The translations under genes were made by a program, and so were the position numbers. A stretch of DNA of 64,000 nt, from positions 1 through 64,000 of the forward strand of contig JAKLMB010000018.1 in assembly GCA_022813625.1 (NCBI GenBank). Direction: 5' to 3'. The notes under the pieces were generated by a model, which was given only the letters and a program-made list of their open reading frames with translations, was not told where the DNA came from and searched no databases. The DNA comes from Aaosphaeria pasadenensis. Lineage: Eukaryota; Ascomycota; Dothideomycetes; Pleosporales. Shown here piece after piece: positions 11,947-23,734 of the stretch (position 1 is the stretch's first letter; every line of letters starts with the position of its first letter).

Positions 11947-13713
11947 ATGAAGATCGGAAGTAAGTGCACAATTCGATTTCGAGTCCTTCCCACAATGTCT
12001 ATGTAGCGGTGGGATTTGGACATTTTCTCGCATACACAGACGAGAGAATCCAAAAAACTGACGAACGCACCTTACAACAGAGCCCAAATCCAAGCGCATC
12101 CCCGTGCGCCTACGCCACAAGATCGAAAAGGCATCCGCCGCGAAGCAGCGCAAGGCGAAGAAGGAGGCGAAGAAGAACCCGGAATGGCGGTCCAAGGTGA
12201 AGAAGGACCCTGGGATCCCGAACCTCTTCCCGTACAAGGACAGGATCCTCGCGGAGATCGAGGAGTCGCGGAGGGTGAAGGAGGAGGAGCAGGCGAAGAG
12301 GCGGGAGGCGCAGAGGGCGCAGAGGTTAGCGGCCAGGGAGGATGGGGGTGCGTTGGATGAGGATGAGGATGAGGAGTTGGGGGATGTGGAGGGGGATGAG
12401 GTTGATGATATGCAGGTGGTTAGTTTTTTCTCGAGAGCAGCAGGCTGGATGGGGATTGTGGGCTAATTGATGCGGTGTAGGACGACTCGAATCCGATGGC
12501 TGCGCTTGTTGCTTCGGCCCAGGCGCGCGCGGCCGAGTACGAGAAAAAGGATCATGGTATGGATGACGACGATGAAGAGGAGGACGATTTCGAGGTTTTC
12601 GACGAGGAGGACGACTACACAACTGCTGCCGCGGTCCGCAAGGACTCGTCAAGACGGGCCTTTGATAAGGTTTACAAGGAGGTCGTTGATGCGTCAGATG
12701 TCGTTCTCTACGTCCTCGATGCCCGCGACCCCGAGGGCACAAGATCCAAGGAGGTTGAACAGATGGTCATGGCGAGCGATGGAGGAAACAAGAGGATGAT
12801 CTTCGTCCTGAACAAGATCGATCTCGTCCCACCCACAGTCTTGAAGGCATGGCTCACCCACTTGCGACGATCGTTCCCTACACTACCGCTCCGTGCTTCC
12901 AAGCCTGCACCGAATGCGAAGACTTTCGACCACAAGGAACTCTCTATCAAGGGAACTTCAGAAGCGCTTTTCAAGGCTTTGAAGACGTACGCAGAAGCAA
13001 AGCAGCTAAAGCGTTCTATCAAGGTCGGAATCATTGGTTATCCCAATGTTGGTAAATCCTCTGTCATCAACGCCCTTACTTCTCGAATGGGAAGGCGAGG
13101 TGCAGCATGCCCTACGGGTGCAGAGGCAGGTGTGACGACCGGCTTGCGCGAGGTCAAGCTTGACAACAAGCTCAAGCTCCTCGATTCCCCCGGTATCGTC
13201 TTCCCCAGCTCGGCAGAGGACACCAAGGCTTCCAAGATTGAAGAGAAGGCCAGGTTGATCCTCCTCAATGCCATCCCACCGAAGGAGATTGACGACCCTG
13301 TCCCAGCCGTCACTCTTCTCATCAAGAGGCTATCAACCTCTCCCGAGCTATTCGCCAAGCTCGTCACTGTCTACGACCTCCCTCCTCTACACACCATTCA
13401 AGGAGATACTACTACCGACTTTTTGGTTCAGGTTGCAAGGAAGCGAGGCCGTCTGGGGAAGGGTGGCGTCCCCAACATCCACAGTGCGGCACAGACTGTC
13501 ATTACCGATTGGCGAGACGGCAGGATACAGGGATGGACCGATCCACCAAAGCACGTTGCCCAGCCTGTTCAAGCTACTCCACGTAGCTCCACCACTTCCA
13601 GTGGCCTCGTAGGTGACCAGAAGGAGATTGTCCAGGAATGGGCAGCTGAGTTCAAGCTGGACGGCCTCTGGGGAGACGACGATGCTGGTGCTGTGGACGC
13701 TATGGAGACGTGA
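11947..13713 (+). CDS. NUG1: Nucleolar GTPase Nug1 (60S ribosome biogenesis)
   Basis: Three exons (11947-11959, 12081-12415, 12481-13713) give 526 aa. The first exon is only 13 bp (MKIG plus one base). Splicing restores the family N-terminus KPKSKR followed by a basic coiled-coil region. A GNL3-type N-terminal domain leads into a highly acidic linker. The GTPase domain is circularly permuted: G4 NKID at 227-230 comes before G1 GYPNVGKSS at 302-310 and G3 DSPG at 351-354. That order is diagnostic of the YlqF/YawG family. Nug1 acts in the nucleolus and nucleoplasm on pre-60S particles and is essential in yeast. The second intron (65 bp) has a weak GTGGTT donor but the frame is unambiguous. Confidence 0.96.
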
Positions 13714-14302
13714 GGACGAGTACATGACAAGTCGCTATGAGTACCCTTCAAAACTGCATGGTTTAGGTGTTTAGGGAGAATTTGATAGTTGATACAGTGG
13801 GCTAAGATCCCCAATACCACTCATTGGAAATGCAAATGAAATTCTGGAATACGTGCACCACACTACGGAGTACTCTCGCAGCCAAAGAATGGTTAGAGAA
13901 TAAGAGCCGCATGATTTTTTTGTGCAAGTGTGTCGCCAAATCTTGTGATTTCGCATTGTCGCGGATGAGAGAGGAGCTCCAACATAGGACCAAATATGAA
14001 GCCTTTCTGTTCCAGGCAAGCCTCTAGCCCGAAATGCTCTGGCATCGAAGTGGATTGGAAAAAAGAAAAGTTCCCCAGGTCCATTTAGACGCTGATGGCA
14101 TCGTATGGCCATGTCCGATAGCGGTCACCCCGCTTTCGAGACGCACTTGTACGAGCCAGGCCTGCGGCTTGCGTCGGCTTTGAACCACAGCTTCGTTATT
14201 TCATCATCATGCTACACGACTACATAACTGCAGCGTACACGGGCAGATAAACCGTCCAGATATCTCTAGAAATTTCATTCCACAGAGTGTCACACATTCA
14301 CA
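13714..14302. other. Intergenic between NUG1 and P5CDH genes
   Basis: Contains the NUG1 3' region and the P5CDH promoter. One TACGGAGTACT motif lies at 13864-13874. No gene was seen. Confidence 0.6.
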
Positions 14303-16214
14303 ATGGCGTCCTCAAAGACTCTCACACCGTTGTCCCGATCCTCCAGGCCTTTGAGCTCCCTATCTTCCGCTGTTCCTCGCTCTCGAGCTACGTGCAAGAG
14401 GAATGCAGCAACGATTGCGAACTTCAAGGTTCCCACGATAAACAATGAGCCTAACGTGTGTACAATCCTCATGATGATGCCTGGAGACCTTCAACTGACT
14501 TGAATAGCAACACTACACAAAGGGATCAGTCGATCGCCAGAAACTCCAGAGCGCAATCGCCACTTTGAAGAAGCAAATCCCAGTCGAAGTGCCTCTGGCA
14601 ATCGGAGGTCAACACGTACGACATCCACAATCAACATAATTAGAGTACTGTTCTAATTCGTGCAGGTCACAAACAGCTCCATCCTCACCCAGCACGACCC
14701 CTCATCACACGCAGACGTAGTCGCAAAGTACTCCAACGCCAACGCCAAAGACGTCAAGGACGCCATCGCATCTGCTCTTGAAGCTAAGAAATCATGGGAG
14801 AAGCTTCCATTCGCCGACCGCGCGGCCGTCTTCTTGAAGGCCGCCGACCTCATTTCCACAAAGTACCGCTACGAGATCATGGCTACGACCATGGTGGGGC
14901 AAGGAAAGAACGCCTGGCAGGCAGAGATCGACGCCGCGGCTGAGCTGTGTGACTTCTTGCGGTTCAACGTCAAGTACGCCGAGGAGACTTATGGTCACCA
15001 GCCAGTGCACAATTCGCCTGGCGTCTGGAAGTAAGTATTGGAAATCTCCGAGAGTTGAAGGATCAAGAGTACTAACTTTTAATAGCCGCGTTGAGTACAG
15101 GCCTCTAGAGGGTTTCGTGTACGCCATCAGCCCTTTCAACTTCACAGCCATCGGTGGAAACCTGCCAGTGGCACCAGCCCTAATGGGTAACGTTGTGGTG
15201 TGGAAGCCATCGCCCGCCGCCATCGCCTCGAACTGGCTGATCTACAAGATCCTCGTCGAGGCTGGTCTTCCCCCCAACGTGATACAGTTCACTCCGGGTG
15301 ACGCAGTCGAGGTCACACGGGAGGTTCTGTCTCACCGTCAATTCGCTGCCCTGCACTACACCGGCAGCACCGCAGTTTTCCGATCGCTCTACGGACAAAT
15401 CGCCAATGGCATCACCGAGGGAACCTACCAGAGCTACCCACGCATCGTGGGCGAGACCGGTGGCAAGAACTTCCATCTCATCCACAAGAGCGCCGACGTC
15501 AACAACGCCGCCATCCAGACCGTCCGCGGAGCCTTCGAGTTCCAAGGCCAGAAGTGCAGCGCCTGCTCGCGCCTCTACGTGCCCAAGTCCATCTGGCCCG
15601 AATTCAAAGAGAAAATCGTGTCGGAGACTCAAGCCCTCAAGATCGGCGACCCCTCCGACTTCACCAACTTCATCGGCCCCGTGATCCACGAGGCCAGCTT
15701 CAAGAAGCTCTCCGGCGTCATTGACGAGGCCAAGAACGACAGCGAACTCGAGCTCCTCGTCGGCGGAACCTACGACAGCAGCAAGGGCTACTACATCCAC
15801 CCCACCATCTACCAGACCACCAACCCCAACCACCCGCTCCTCTCCCGCGAGCTCTTCGGCCCCATCCTCGTCACCTACGTCTACGACGACGCCCCCGCTG
15901 ACGCCTTCGAGAAGATGTGCGAGCAGATCGACTCCACCTCTGAGTACGCGCTCACTGGTGCCGTCTTCGCGCTCGACCGCGAGACTATCCGCTTCGCGGA
16001 GGACAAGCTCAGGGATGCGGCTGGCAACTTCTACATCAACTGCAAGTGCACTGGCGCCGTCGTCGGACAGCAGCCCTTCGGTGGTTCGCGCGCAAGTGGT
16101 ACCAATGACAAGGCTGGAAGCGCGAACTTGCTCTCCCGATTCGTCAATTTGAGGTCTATCAAGGAGGAGTACTTGCCTACTGAGAAGGTCATCTACCCCA
16201 GCAACGAAGAGTAG
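14303..16214 (+). CDS. PUT2: Delta-1-pyrroline-5-carboxylate dehydrogenase, mitochondrial
   Basis: Four exons (14303-14455, 14508-14615, 14666-15030, 15086-16214) give 584 aa, near the 575 aa of yeast Put2. It oxidises glutamate semialdehyde/P5C to glutamate with NAD+, the second step of proline catabolism. The N-terminal 40 residues are rich in Ser, Arg and Ala with few acids, fitting a mitochondrial targeting peptide. Aldehyde-dehydrogenase signatures are clear: SPFNFTAIGGNL, the general-base Glu332 in VGETGGKN, and the catalytic Cys366 in GQKCSACSR. The usual C-terminal QQPFGGSRASGTNDKAG motif is present. In Aspergillus the orthologue prnC sits in a proline cluster, but no proline permease, oxidase or PrnA regulator neighbours it here. 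Confidence 0.97.
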
Positions 16215-18293
16215 AGCAGAAAACGAAGTGGAGAGAAGGAAAAGTTGAAATTGAATTAATCTCACGATCTTAACGATGACTATGTTTTAGACAGATTTTA
16301 AGGAGGAGAAAAAGCCCTCGATAGTAGGATACATATCAAGTCAGAGAACCCGTCATGTTCGCTCAAACATGACATATACCCACAATGGGAAGAAATAAGT
16401 AAACAAATAAACAAACCAAAATAAAGTTTAAAACTATCAAGTCAAGCCAGTGAAGATACATTCGAAGTGATTCACACGCGTTACTAACCCCTGATATGAG
16501 CTATCAATGACTGTCTACTGCCCCTACCACTGATACCGGCATGGATAGCTATGTTATTCAGTGGATAGAAGATTGGGTTGGATCTGGAGAAGAGGGGGAA
16601 GGGGCTAGAGTGTAGGTTGGACTTAAGTTGGCATGTTGCTGTTAATATAGATGTGGGGGGATGGGAGATTAGTTGTTGACCGTAGAACACTAGGTTTGCA
16701 CTAGGTATGTATTGTTATACACTGTCAATGATATCGGTGAGCATTCGACTGAGAATATAGAAAACAACCATTGCATATTTGGTAAATGCTGGCGTTGAAT
16801 CTTCTCTTATTCAAGAGGAGATGGATATCCAGCGAGGTGCTCCGCACTTCAGATCAGATAACATTTGCATGTGCAAATGGGACCACCGTCCACGTCAACT
16901 AGTCAGTCGACTGACGAAGACGTAACATTAACAACCAGTTCGGAGGCTCCGATCCACCGTTGCAGTCATTTAGCACGGTAGAACGGAGTCAAATGAGCAC
17001 CGACGAAGGCCATCAAGCATCTAGCCAAACAGTCGAACGAGCAACGGCACCCTTGCCAAAGATCCAATCTCCCGTCGCCACAAGCACTGTTCGTGGGATA
17101 GTTACCTCTACCTAGGTAGCTTACCCTCAGCAACTTACATGAGTCGCGACTCGGTGGCAGCGTCTAGAAAAATTCCCTGATCCACAACGCGCCTTAGTCG
17201 TTCGGAGGCGCTACATCTGTAAATGGGTAGACCCGCGATATCGGGTGATCAGCTCCTATGCTGCAACGGGTCTTTGGCCCATGGCGAAGCATTTCCAAGC
17301 GCGTCCGAGTCCCGACGACTCGGTGCCCCCTTATTTTAATAGCACCGTTTGTCGTGCGTGTGAAGATAAGAAAAGAAACATGCACATCTGGGCACCATGC
17401 GTGTGTATGGAGGCACATATCGTATTGTATCTACATGTATGGTGATTTTCTACTGTGGAGGTAAGGTATAGCGAAAGGAATTAGCATAAGGCTAGGAGAG
17501 AAATGTCTGCGTCAAGGCCGTAGTGGTACGTATATGTTCCTTAGTTGTTGATGACTGATTTGCACATTCAAGTCCGATACATAAGCATCGGGGGATTAGT
17601 TTGGAAAGGAAGAACACTTTTTTCTTCATTCGCCTGCAATTGAAGAGAAAAAAGTGCAAAAGTCCATCTTACCAAATGTCCGACCGTCCGCCCCTTCGCC
17701 TTTGAACCATTTTTCTGTAAGAGATGTACCGAGGCAGTTTCCGGAAGGGGTAAGGTGTCAGACTTCGATATCTCTCAGATCCTTCAAGACTTCAAGTTGG
17801 AAAGCCACGCCGGAACGCCTCGTGCGATTCCACCCTTGCCATCCCAGTCAGGCTCCAGTTTAACGGGAGTGCTATGCCTTGCGCGGGCAAGGAGATTGGC
17901 TGTTGGGCGACATTCTTGGCCCTAACACAATCCCTTACTGCTTTCGATAGGGCGCTTGGGTGGAATATGTGCCAAAGGCTCGGCCGAACATTTGTGGCTC
18001 CTCGATGAGAAGAAATTGGTCGGTTGCCAACCCAGCATGATGGTGTCATTGCGTGCCCTCTCATATTTGATGTGACGTCCCCCCTTCACCGTTGACGATC
18101 TTTGTGTTTACGTTCCACCAAAAAGCCAAGGGCAGATACACTCCCAGCGTCCTTGCTACTTCACACAGGTCGAAGTTCCGAGTCAGTTCCCTGAGATCTG
18201 GTTCGCGCTATCATTACATCACTTGATCGGCATTATCACCGTTTGGACGCCACAACTCTCGTTATTCCCGGCCGATAGCCACAACCCGCAAAG
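16215..18293. other. Intergenic, 2.1 kb, no supported gene
   Basis: No coding sequence is recognised. Three perfect or near-perfect palindromes occur: CATTTGCA-TG-TGCAAATG at 16862-16879, GTCAGTCGACTGAC at 16902-16915 and CTACCTAGGTAG at 17108-17119. They may be binding sites for dimeric regulators of the downstream transporter or may be chance. The last few hundred bases should hold the transporter promoter. Confidence 0.5.
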
Positions 18294-20387
18294 ATGGTGG
18301 AGAAAGAAATCAAGGACCTCGAGTCCGGATCGGTTCACGACAAAATCAGATACTGGACTCTGCTCACTGACCAGGGCGTTCTCACACACGAGATCGTGAA
18401 CTGGGATTACCAAGGCTCCGGCACCGATGAGGACCCATACGTCGTCGAATGGATGGACAATGATCCCCGGAATCCTATGACATGGAAGAGCTCGAAGAAG
18501 TGGGTCATGTGCATTAACATGGCCGTGGCTACTCTCTGCGTTTCGTTCTGTTCGTCTGCATTTGCTGGAGGTATGTCTTGCCTGGAACTGTTGCATTGCT
18601 CTCTATACTGACTTTAAACCCAGGAATCCAACAAATAATGGTTGAGTTCAATGCATCTCAGTTGCTGTGCACCGGAGGAATTTCCCTATTCGTCGTCGGT
18701 TTCGCTCTGGGTGTAAGTAGTCAATTTCCAAGAGTAATTGTTTTTTGTCGCTTGTACTGACTCGAACCAGCCATTACTATGGGCACCATTCAGTGAGTTG
18801 TACGGCCGCCAGGTCGTCTTCTTCGGCACATTCGGCGCTTTCATGGCATTCAACGCTGGAGCCGCTGGCTCTCAGAACATCTGGACCCTTCTCATCATGC
18901 GATTCCTCGGTGGCTCCTTTGGATCGAGTCCTCTCACCAATGCTGGTGGCGTCGTCGCGGATCTTTTCTCGGCAAAGGAGCGTGGCAAGGCTATGAGCTT
19001 CTTCAGTGTTGCACCGTTCATGGGTCCCGTTCTCGGACCAATCGTTGGTGGTTTCTTGGGCATGACCGAGGGATGGAGATGGGTTGAAGGCCTCATGGCA
19101 ATCTTCTCTGGCGTGGTCTTCTTCGCTGCGGTCCTCATGGTCCCCGAGACCTACCCACCTGTTCTTCTCAGGAAGCGAGCACAGGCTCTTACTAAATTGA
19201 CTGGCAAGGTCTACCGATCGCAAACTGATATCGATCAGGGCAAGGTCACTTTGGGAGAGGCATTCTCCACCGGATTGAAGAGGCCTTGGATTCTTCTCTT
19301 CCGCGAGCCTATCGTTTTCTTGCTCAGCATCTACATGGTAAGTTTGGGACGAATAATTGCCACATGGACGATATCACTAACCAATCACCCAGGCTATCAT
19401 CTACGGAACCCTTTACATGCTTTTCGGCGCTTTCCCCATTGTCTATCGCGTAGGTCGCGGCTGGAACGAGGGTGTCGGTGGCTTGCCTTTCATTGGCGTT
19501 GCTATTGGAATGGTTGGCGCCCTGGTCTACACGATCCTCTACGACAACAGGCGATACGCTAAGTGCGTCGAGAACTCCCCCAGGGGATTCGCAACTCCAG
19601 AGGATCGCTTGCCCCAGGCCATTCTCGGAGGCATTGTCCTGCCCGTTGGCCTCTTCTGGTTCGCCTGGACCAATTACCCCGATTTCCCATGGCAAGCTAG
19701 CGTGGCAGCAGCCATTCCCTTCGGATTCGGCATGGTGTTGATCTTCCTGAGCATCATGAACTACTTGATTGATGCCTACACGATCTTTGCCGCCTCCGTC
19801 TTGGCTGCTAACGGTATCATCCGTTCGCTTTTCGGTGCAGCTTTCCCCCTGTTCACCATCCAAATGTACCAGAACCTTGGTAAGTCAAATCTGATTCAAA
19901 TATCCAGCATTTCATTGCTAACTATTCAAAAGGAATCCACTGGGCATCCACCATCCCCGCTTTCCTCGCCCTTGCCTGCTTACCATTCCCCTTCCTCTTC
20001 TACAAGTACGGCGGTGCCATCCGTCAAAAGTGCAAGTACGCCGCCCAGGCCGACGCCTTCATGGAGCGTATCCGCGGACAAATGGCTGCACGACAAGCCG
20101 CCGCCGCAGCAGCAGCATCTGAGGACAGCTCCCGCACCGCCTCCGTGGACCAGGCCGCTCATGCCGAGGAGACCACGAGCAGCGTAGGCGAGGAGGTCGA
20201 GAAGCCCCGTTTCGAGGAGATCAAGACCGGCAACGAAGCCAGCAACGATCTCACCAAAGTTCGCACCGGCCGAAGTGCAAGAAGTGTGCGCACAACAAGA
20301 TCGTCCCGATCAGCGAGGGGCGCAGAGTTCCCTGATAACCCATACGCCATTGATCGTGTGAACACGAGGGAGAGCTTTAGGAATTAG
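18294..20387 (+). CDS. MFS transporter, DHA1 (drug:H+ antiporter / polyamine-type)
   Basis: Five exons (18294-18570, 18624-18712, 18771-19337, 19393-19879, 19933-20387) give 624 aa. A cytosolic N-terminus of about 80 residues carries the phrase DEDPYVVEW, common in fungal DHA1 exporters, before the first membrane helix. The MFS motif A region is APFSELYGRQ. Later segments include RFLGGSFGSSPLTNAGG and the family motif GPVLGPIVGGF in helix 5. About 12 hydrophobic helices are spread over the exons. The last 110 residues are hydrophilic, Ala/Ser/Arg-rich and cytosolic, with RSARSVRTTRSSRSAR-type basic runs. It probably exports drugs, polyamines or weak organic compounds at the plasma membrane. 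The substrate is not decidable from sequence. Confidence 0.92.
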
Positions 20388-21288
20388 AAGGGCTTGCCAG
20401 CGAGGAAAATACGGCATCAAACCGGCCAGGCTTAAAAGCAGCCTGCCATCACACTTTGCATCACATCTTTCATATTAGCGTTTGGACTGGTCCACAGGGT
20501 GGAAACTTGTCTGGTTTTTTCTTGAGATACCTGCATGCATATTTGCATTAGACTTAGCATTGGTTTCGCATACCCACCAACAAAAGAATTTACTTAATGT
20601 CTACTTATAACCTCTTCCCAGTGCTCCCTTGTGTGATGAAAATTGCTAAGGAGGATCCGATTGTGGATATACAAAATGTACAAGACCGAACGAATCTGGT
20701 CGGCATCGCGGGTCCCTGTGCCGCTTTGGAGGCGTTTTTAGCGGCCGCGGCGGCAGAGCAGCATAGCATCCATGGTTCACGGCAATGACCCTGGCGCCTC
20801 TTGAATTGCACAACTTCGGCGATGTTTTCTTGATATTTGTAAAGAATATACTTTCTTATGTTTCACAACATGCTCAAGTCACTAACTTACTGTGTAATTG
20901 ATTTTCTGACTAGTATCATTCGGTGACTAATCGCCACATCGTGTTCGTTCATGAAACGCGCCGTTGCCAGGGCTGCGTTCCCGACGCGGGGAGTTAACTA
21001 TTGCAAACCCCGTACCTCGACCTTGACATATATATCTCTATTAGCATTGTACACCTAACAGTCCCACAAAGAGATATTCTTCTTCGATTCACACATCGTG
21101 TTCCGACACAGCACCGCAGAGCAATTGCAAACAAACGAGCCCGAGCGCCAACATCGACATTCCATCCCATTCCTCAGGCCACAGAACCGAGCTCATTCAC
21201 GAGCGCATATCACCAGTCCCTCTTCCCTCGTGCCCGCGATAACCACATGTCCACCTCATAAAACCCAAGCCTTAATGAGCACGCACTC
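20388..21288. other. Intergenic between MFS and GH47 genes
   Basis: About 0.9 kb holding the transporter 3' region and the mannosidase promoter. The final 250 bases are C/A-rich on the plus strand, as in a fungal leader. No gene was seen. Confidence 0.6.
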
Positions 21289-23088
21289 ATGCCTCGGCTC
21301 CGCGTCCGCCACGTCGCTGTATGCGCCGTCCTAATCGTATTCCTCTACTACGTCCTCCCGGACGAGCCGACCACATACATCCACCATGAGCAGCGCGACG
21401 GCGAGCAGAACACAGCAGCACTGGCGCGATTCATGAACGCTCCCGGGGCGCCCACAACCGCCACGAAAAGCTCATTCGCATGGAACACAGTCGACTTCAC
21501 CTACCCTCCTCCTCTCACGCCGAAGGTCCCCCCGCCCGTCACGAAGCGGCCGCGCATCCAGCACCGGTTCTGGAAGGACTCGAAGGCGAAGGCGGCGGTG
21601 CAGGAGCAGAGGCGGTTGGCGGTGAAGAAGGTGTTTGAGAAGAGCTGGGGGAGCTATAAGAAACATGCGTGGATGAAGGATGCACTGAAGCCTATCTCGG
21701 GAGAGTATGTGGATCAGTTCTCGGGGTGGGCGGCGACGCTCGTGGATAGTTTGGATACGCTGTGGATGATGGGGATGAGGGAGGAGTTTCATAAGGCGGT
21801 GGCTGCGGTGGCGACGATTGATTTCGGGGAGAGTACGTCGGGGAGGGTGAATACGTTTGAGACTTGTATTCGATATCTTGGAGGGCTGCTTGCGGCGTAT
21901 GATTTGAGTGGGAGTGAGGTTTTAAAGAAGAAGGCGATTGAGGTTGGGGACCTGCTTTATGCTGGGTTTAATACCCCGAATGGCATGCCGGTGGACTTCA
22001 TTTCGTTCGAAGACGCGAAGCTGGGTACTGGGCTGCAAGTCGAGTCGTCAGTCGTCTCTGCAAGTCCTGGTACCATCACCCTTGAGTTCAGCAGGCTGAG
22101 CCAGATCACCGGTGATTCGAAGTACTATGCTGCAGTATCGCAAGTCATGGATGTATTCCACAAACACCAGAACGAGACTTTGTTGCCGGGAATGTGGCCC
22201 ATGATGGTATCGATGCGAGACAAAAACGTAGTGTCTGGCTATCAATTCACCATCGCCGGTAACGCAGATTCTCTATACGAATATCTACCTAAAGCGCACG
22301 CACTGCTGGGTTCAGAGGATCCCTCATCTGCGAAATACGAGGCGATGTCGAAAACGTTCATGGACACTGCCTCGAAGCATCTATTCTTCCGACCCATGGT
22401 CCCGAACAACGAAGACATCCTCATATCAGGAAACTGCGACGTCTTGGATAGCGGCCCCCGTCTCGATCCAGAGAGCGAGCACCTGTCCTGCTTCATCGGC
22501 GGACTCTTCGCCCTCGGGGGGCGCCTCTTCCAAAACGAATCGTACGTCGAAACGGGCGCAAAGCTAGCCCGTGGCTGCGCATATGCATATAAGTCGATGC
22601 CTACGGGTATCATGCCGGAGCGATATAACATGATCATCTGCCCCGACCAGTCCGCATGCACTTGGGACGAAGAGGTCTGGGAAGCCGGACGCAAGAAGCG
22701 ACCAGAGAACAAACCGCACCTCCCGAAGGGCTTCACGACCGCCAAAGACCCGCGCTACATCCTCCGTCCCGAAGCCATCGAGTCCATCTTCGTGCTGTGG
22801 CGCATTACGGGCGACGAGGCGTTCCGCGAGATAGCGTGGGAGATGTTTGAGGCGGTGGCTAAGGCGACGGACACGCCGCTTGCGAATACGGCGATCGATG
22901 ATGTTACGGTTTTGAATAGCAAGAAGACGGATTATATGGAAAGCTTTTGGATGGCGGAGACCTTGAAGTATTTTTATTTGTGCTTTGCGGATCCAGAGTT
23001 AATTAGCTTGGATGAGTTTGTGCTGAATACTGAGGCGCACCCGCTGAGGCTGAGTGCCAATGGACCACCTTCTGTGCATTCGAGATGA
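21289..23088 (+). CDS. GH47 class I alpha-1,2-mannosidase
   Basis: A single uninterrupted reading frame of 599 aa. Residues 7-24 form a hydrophobic signal anchor after a short basic N-terminus (MPRLRVR), so it is a type II membrane protein of the ER or Golgi. The GH47 domain starts near residue 85 with AVKKVFEKSWGSYKKHAW and includes SGWAATLVDSLDTLWMMG, ESSVVSASPGT, HLSCFIGG and RPEAIESIF. The calcium-coordinating Thr581 in VLNTEAHP is present, as are the paired cysteines typical of the ER-type fold. It trims alpha-1,2-linked mannose from N-glycans. It could be the ER Man9 enzyme or one of the Golgi paralogues; length and anchor fit both. It lacks introns, unlike most genes in the window. Confidence 0.95.
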   Translation: MPRLRVRHVAVCAVLIVFLYYVLPDEPTTYIHHEQRDGEQNTAALARFMNAPGAPTTATKSSFAWNTVDFTYPPPLTPKVPPPVTKRPRIQHRFWKDSKAKAAVQEQRRLAVKKVFEKSWGSYKKHAWMKDALKPISGEYVDQFSGWAATLVDSLDTLWMMGMREEFHKAVAAVATIDFGESTSGRVNTFETCIRYLGGLLAAYDLSGSEVLKKKAIEVGDLLYAGFNTPNGMPVDFISFEDAKLGTGLQVESSVVSASPGTITLEFSRLSQITGDSKYYAAVSQVMDVFHKHQNETLLPGMWPMMVSMRDKNVVSGYQFTIAGNADSLYEYLPKAHALLGSEDPSSAKYEAMSKTFMDTASKHLFFRPMVPNNEDILISGNCDVLDSGPRLDPESEHLSCFIGGLFALGGRLFQNESYVETGAKLARGCAYAYKSMPTGIMPERYNMIICPDQSACTWDEEVWEAGRKKRPENKPHLPKGFTTAKDPRYILRPEAIESIFVLWRITGDEAFREIAWEMFEAVAKATDTPLANTAIDDVTVLNSKKTDYMESFWMAETLKYFYLCFADPELISLDEFVLNTEAHPLRLSANGPPSVHSR

Positions 23089-23734
23089 TCCAGGAATTAG
23101 AGAGTCTGTTTCCTCAAGACATTACTAGAAATAAAAAGTAACTGATATTTCTACCGATTGATATCACATTGGCCTACAGAGTGATCGATACCTGCTCATC
23201 TAGGCTATCTAGCGTGAAAACACGCTGTGCTAATTGTGTGCAATTTATCTTTTGCTTGATGCTTGGTAGTAGGTCCCATGTTGAAATAAAAGCATTCTGT
23301 GGCTTCCACGTGCCGGAAAGCGACATCGATTATAAGCATTTACCAAACCTCCTTTGAGGAGCTTGGTTCCAAACATCGTGCCCCTTTCCCGCGGACTGGA
23401 CCAGGCACAAGCGGCCGTTGATTGGCTTGTCCGCTTGGCCGGGTCAAACATACCACAACCGGTTTAGTGGATGGAGAACCCTTGTCGCTCTCCTTCGAAC
23501 ATCAGTCGTCAAAGTAGTTGAACCTCACTCCACACTCTCCCTCTTCATTGCACTTCTGTGTGTACAGTCATTCCTTCGCTGTGTCATTCTCTATCCGTTG
23601 GCTTCTTCTACCAGTCACTCTTTTGTTCATATAAGAACACCCAACTTCACGCGTCCTACCGCAAACACCGACAGCCACCATAGGCCATACTCCTTAATCC
23701 AACTTTCCGTATAAATCACATTCAACAACTCAAC
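23089..23734. other. Intergenic between GH47 and GH17 genes
   Basis: A 646-bp stretch. The 3' 250 bases are C/T-rich with a run of short pyrimidine tracts ending in AACATG, typical of the leader of a strongly expressed secreted protein. No gene was seen. Confidence 0.6.

Noticed and set aside
15180..16265. Minus-strand 361-codon frame
   Set aside because: Antisense to the P5C dehydrogenase exon; composition is the mirror of C-ending codons.
16215..18293. Possible proline-utilisation cluster around P5CDH
   Set aside because: No proline oxidase, permease or regulator gene is present on either side in this window.
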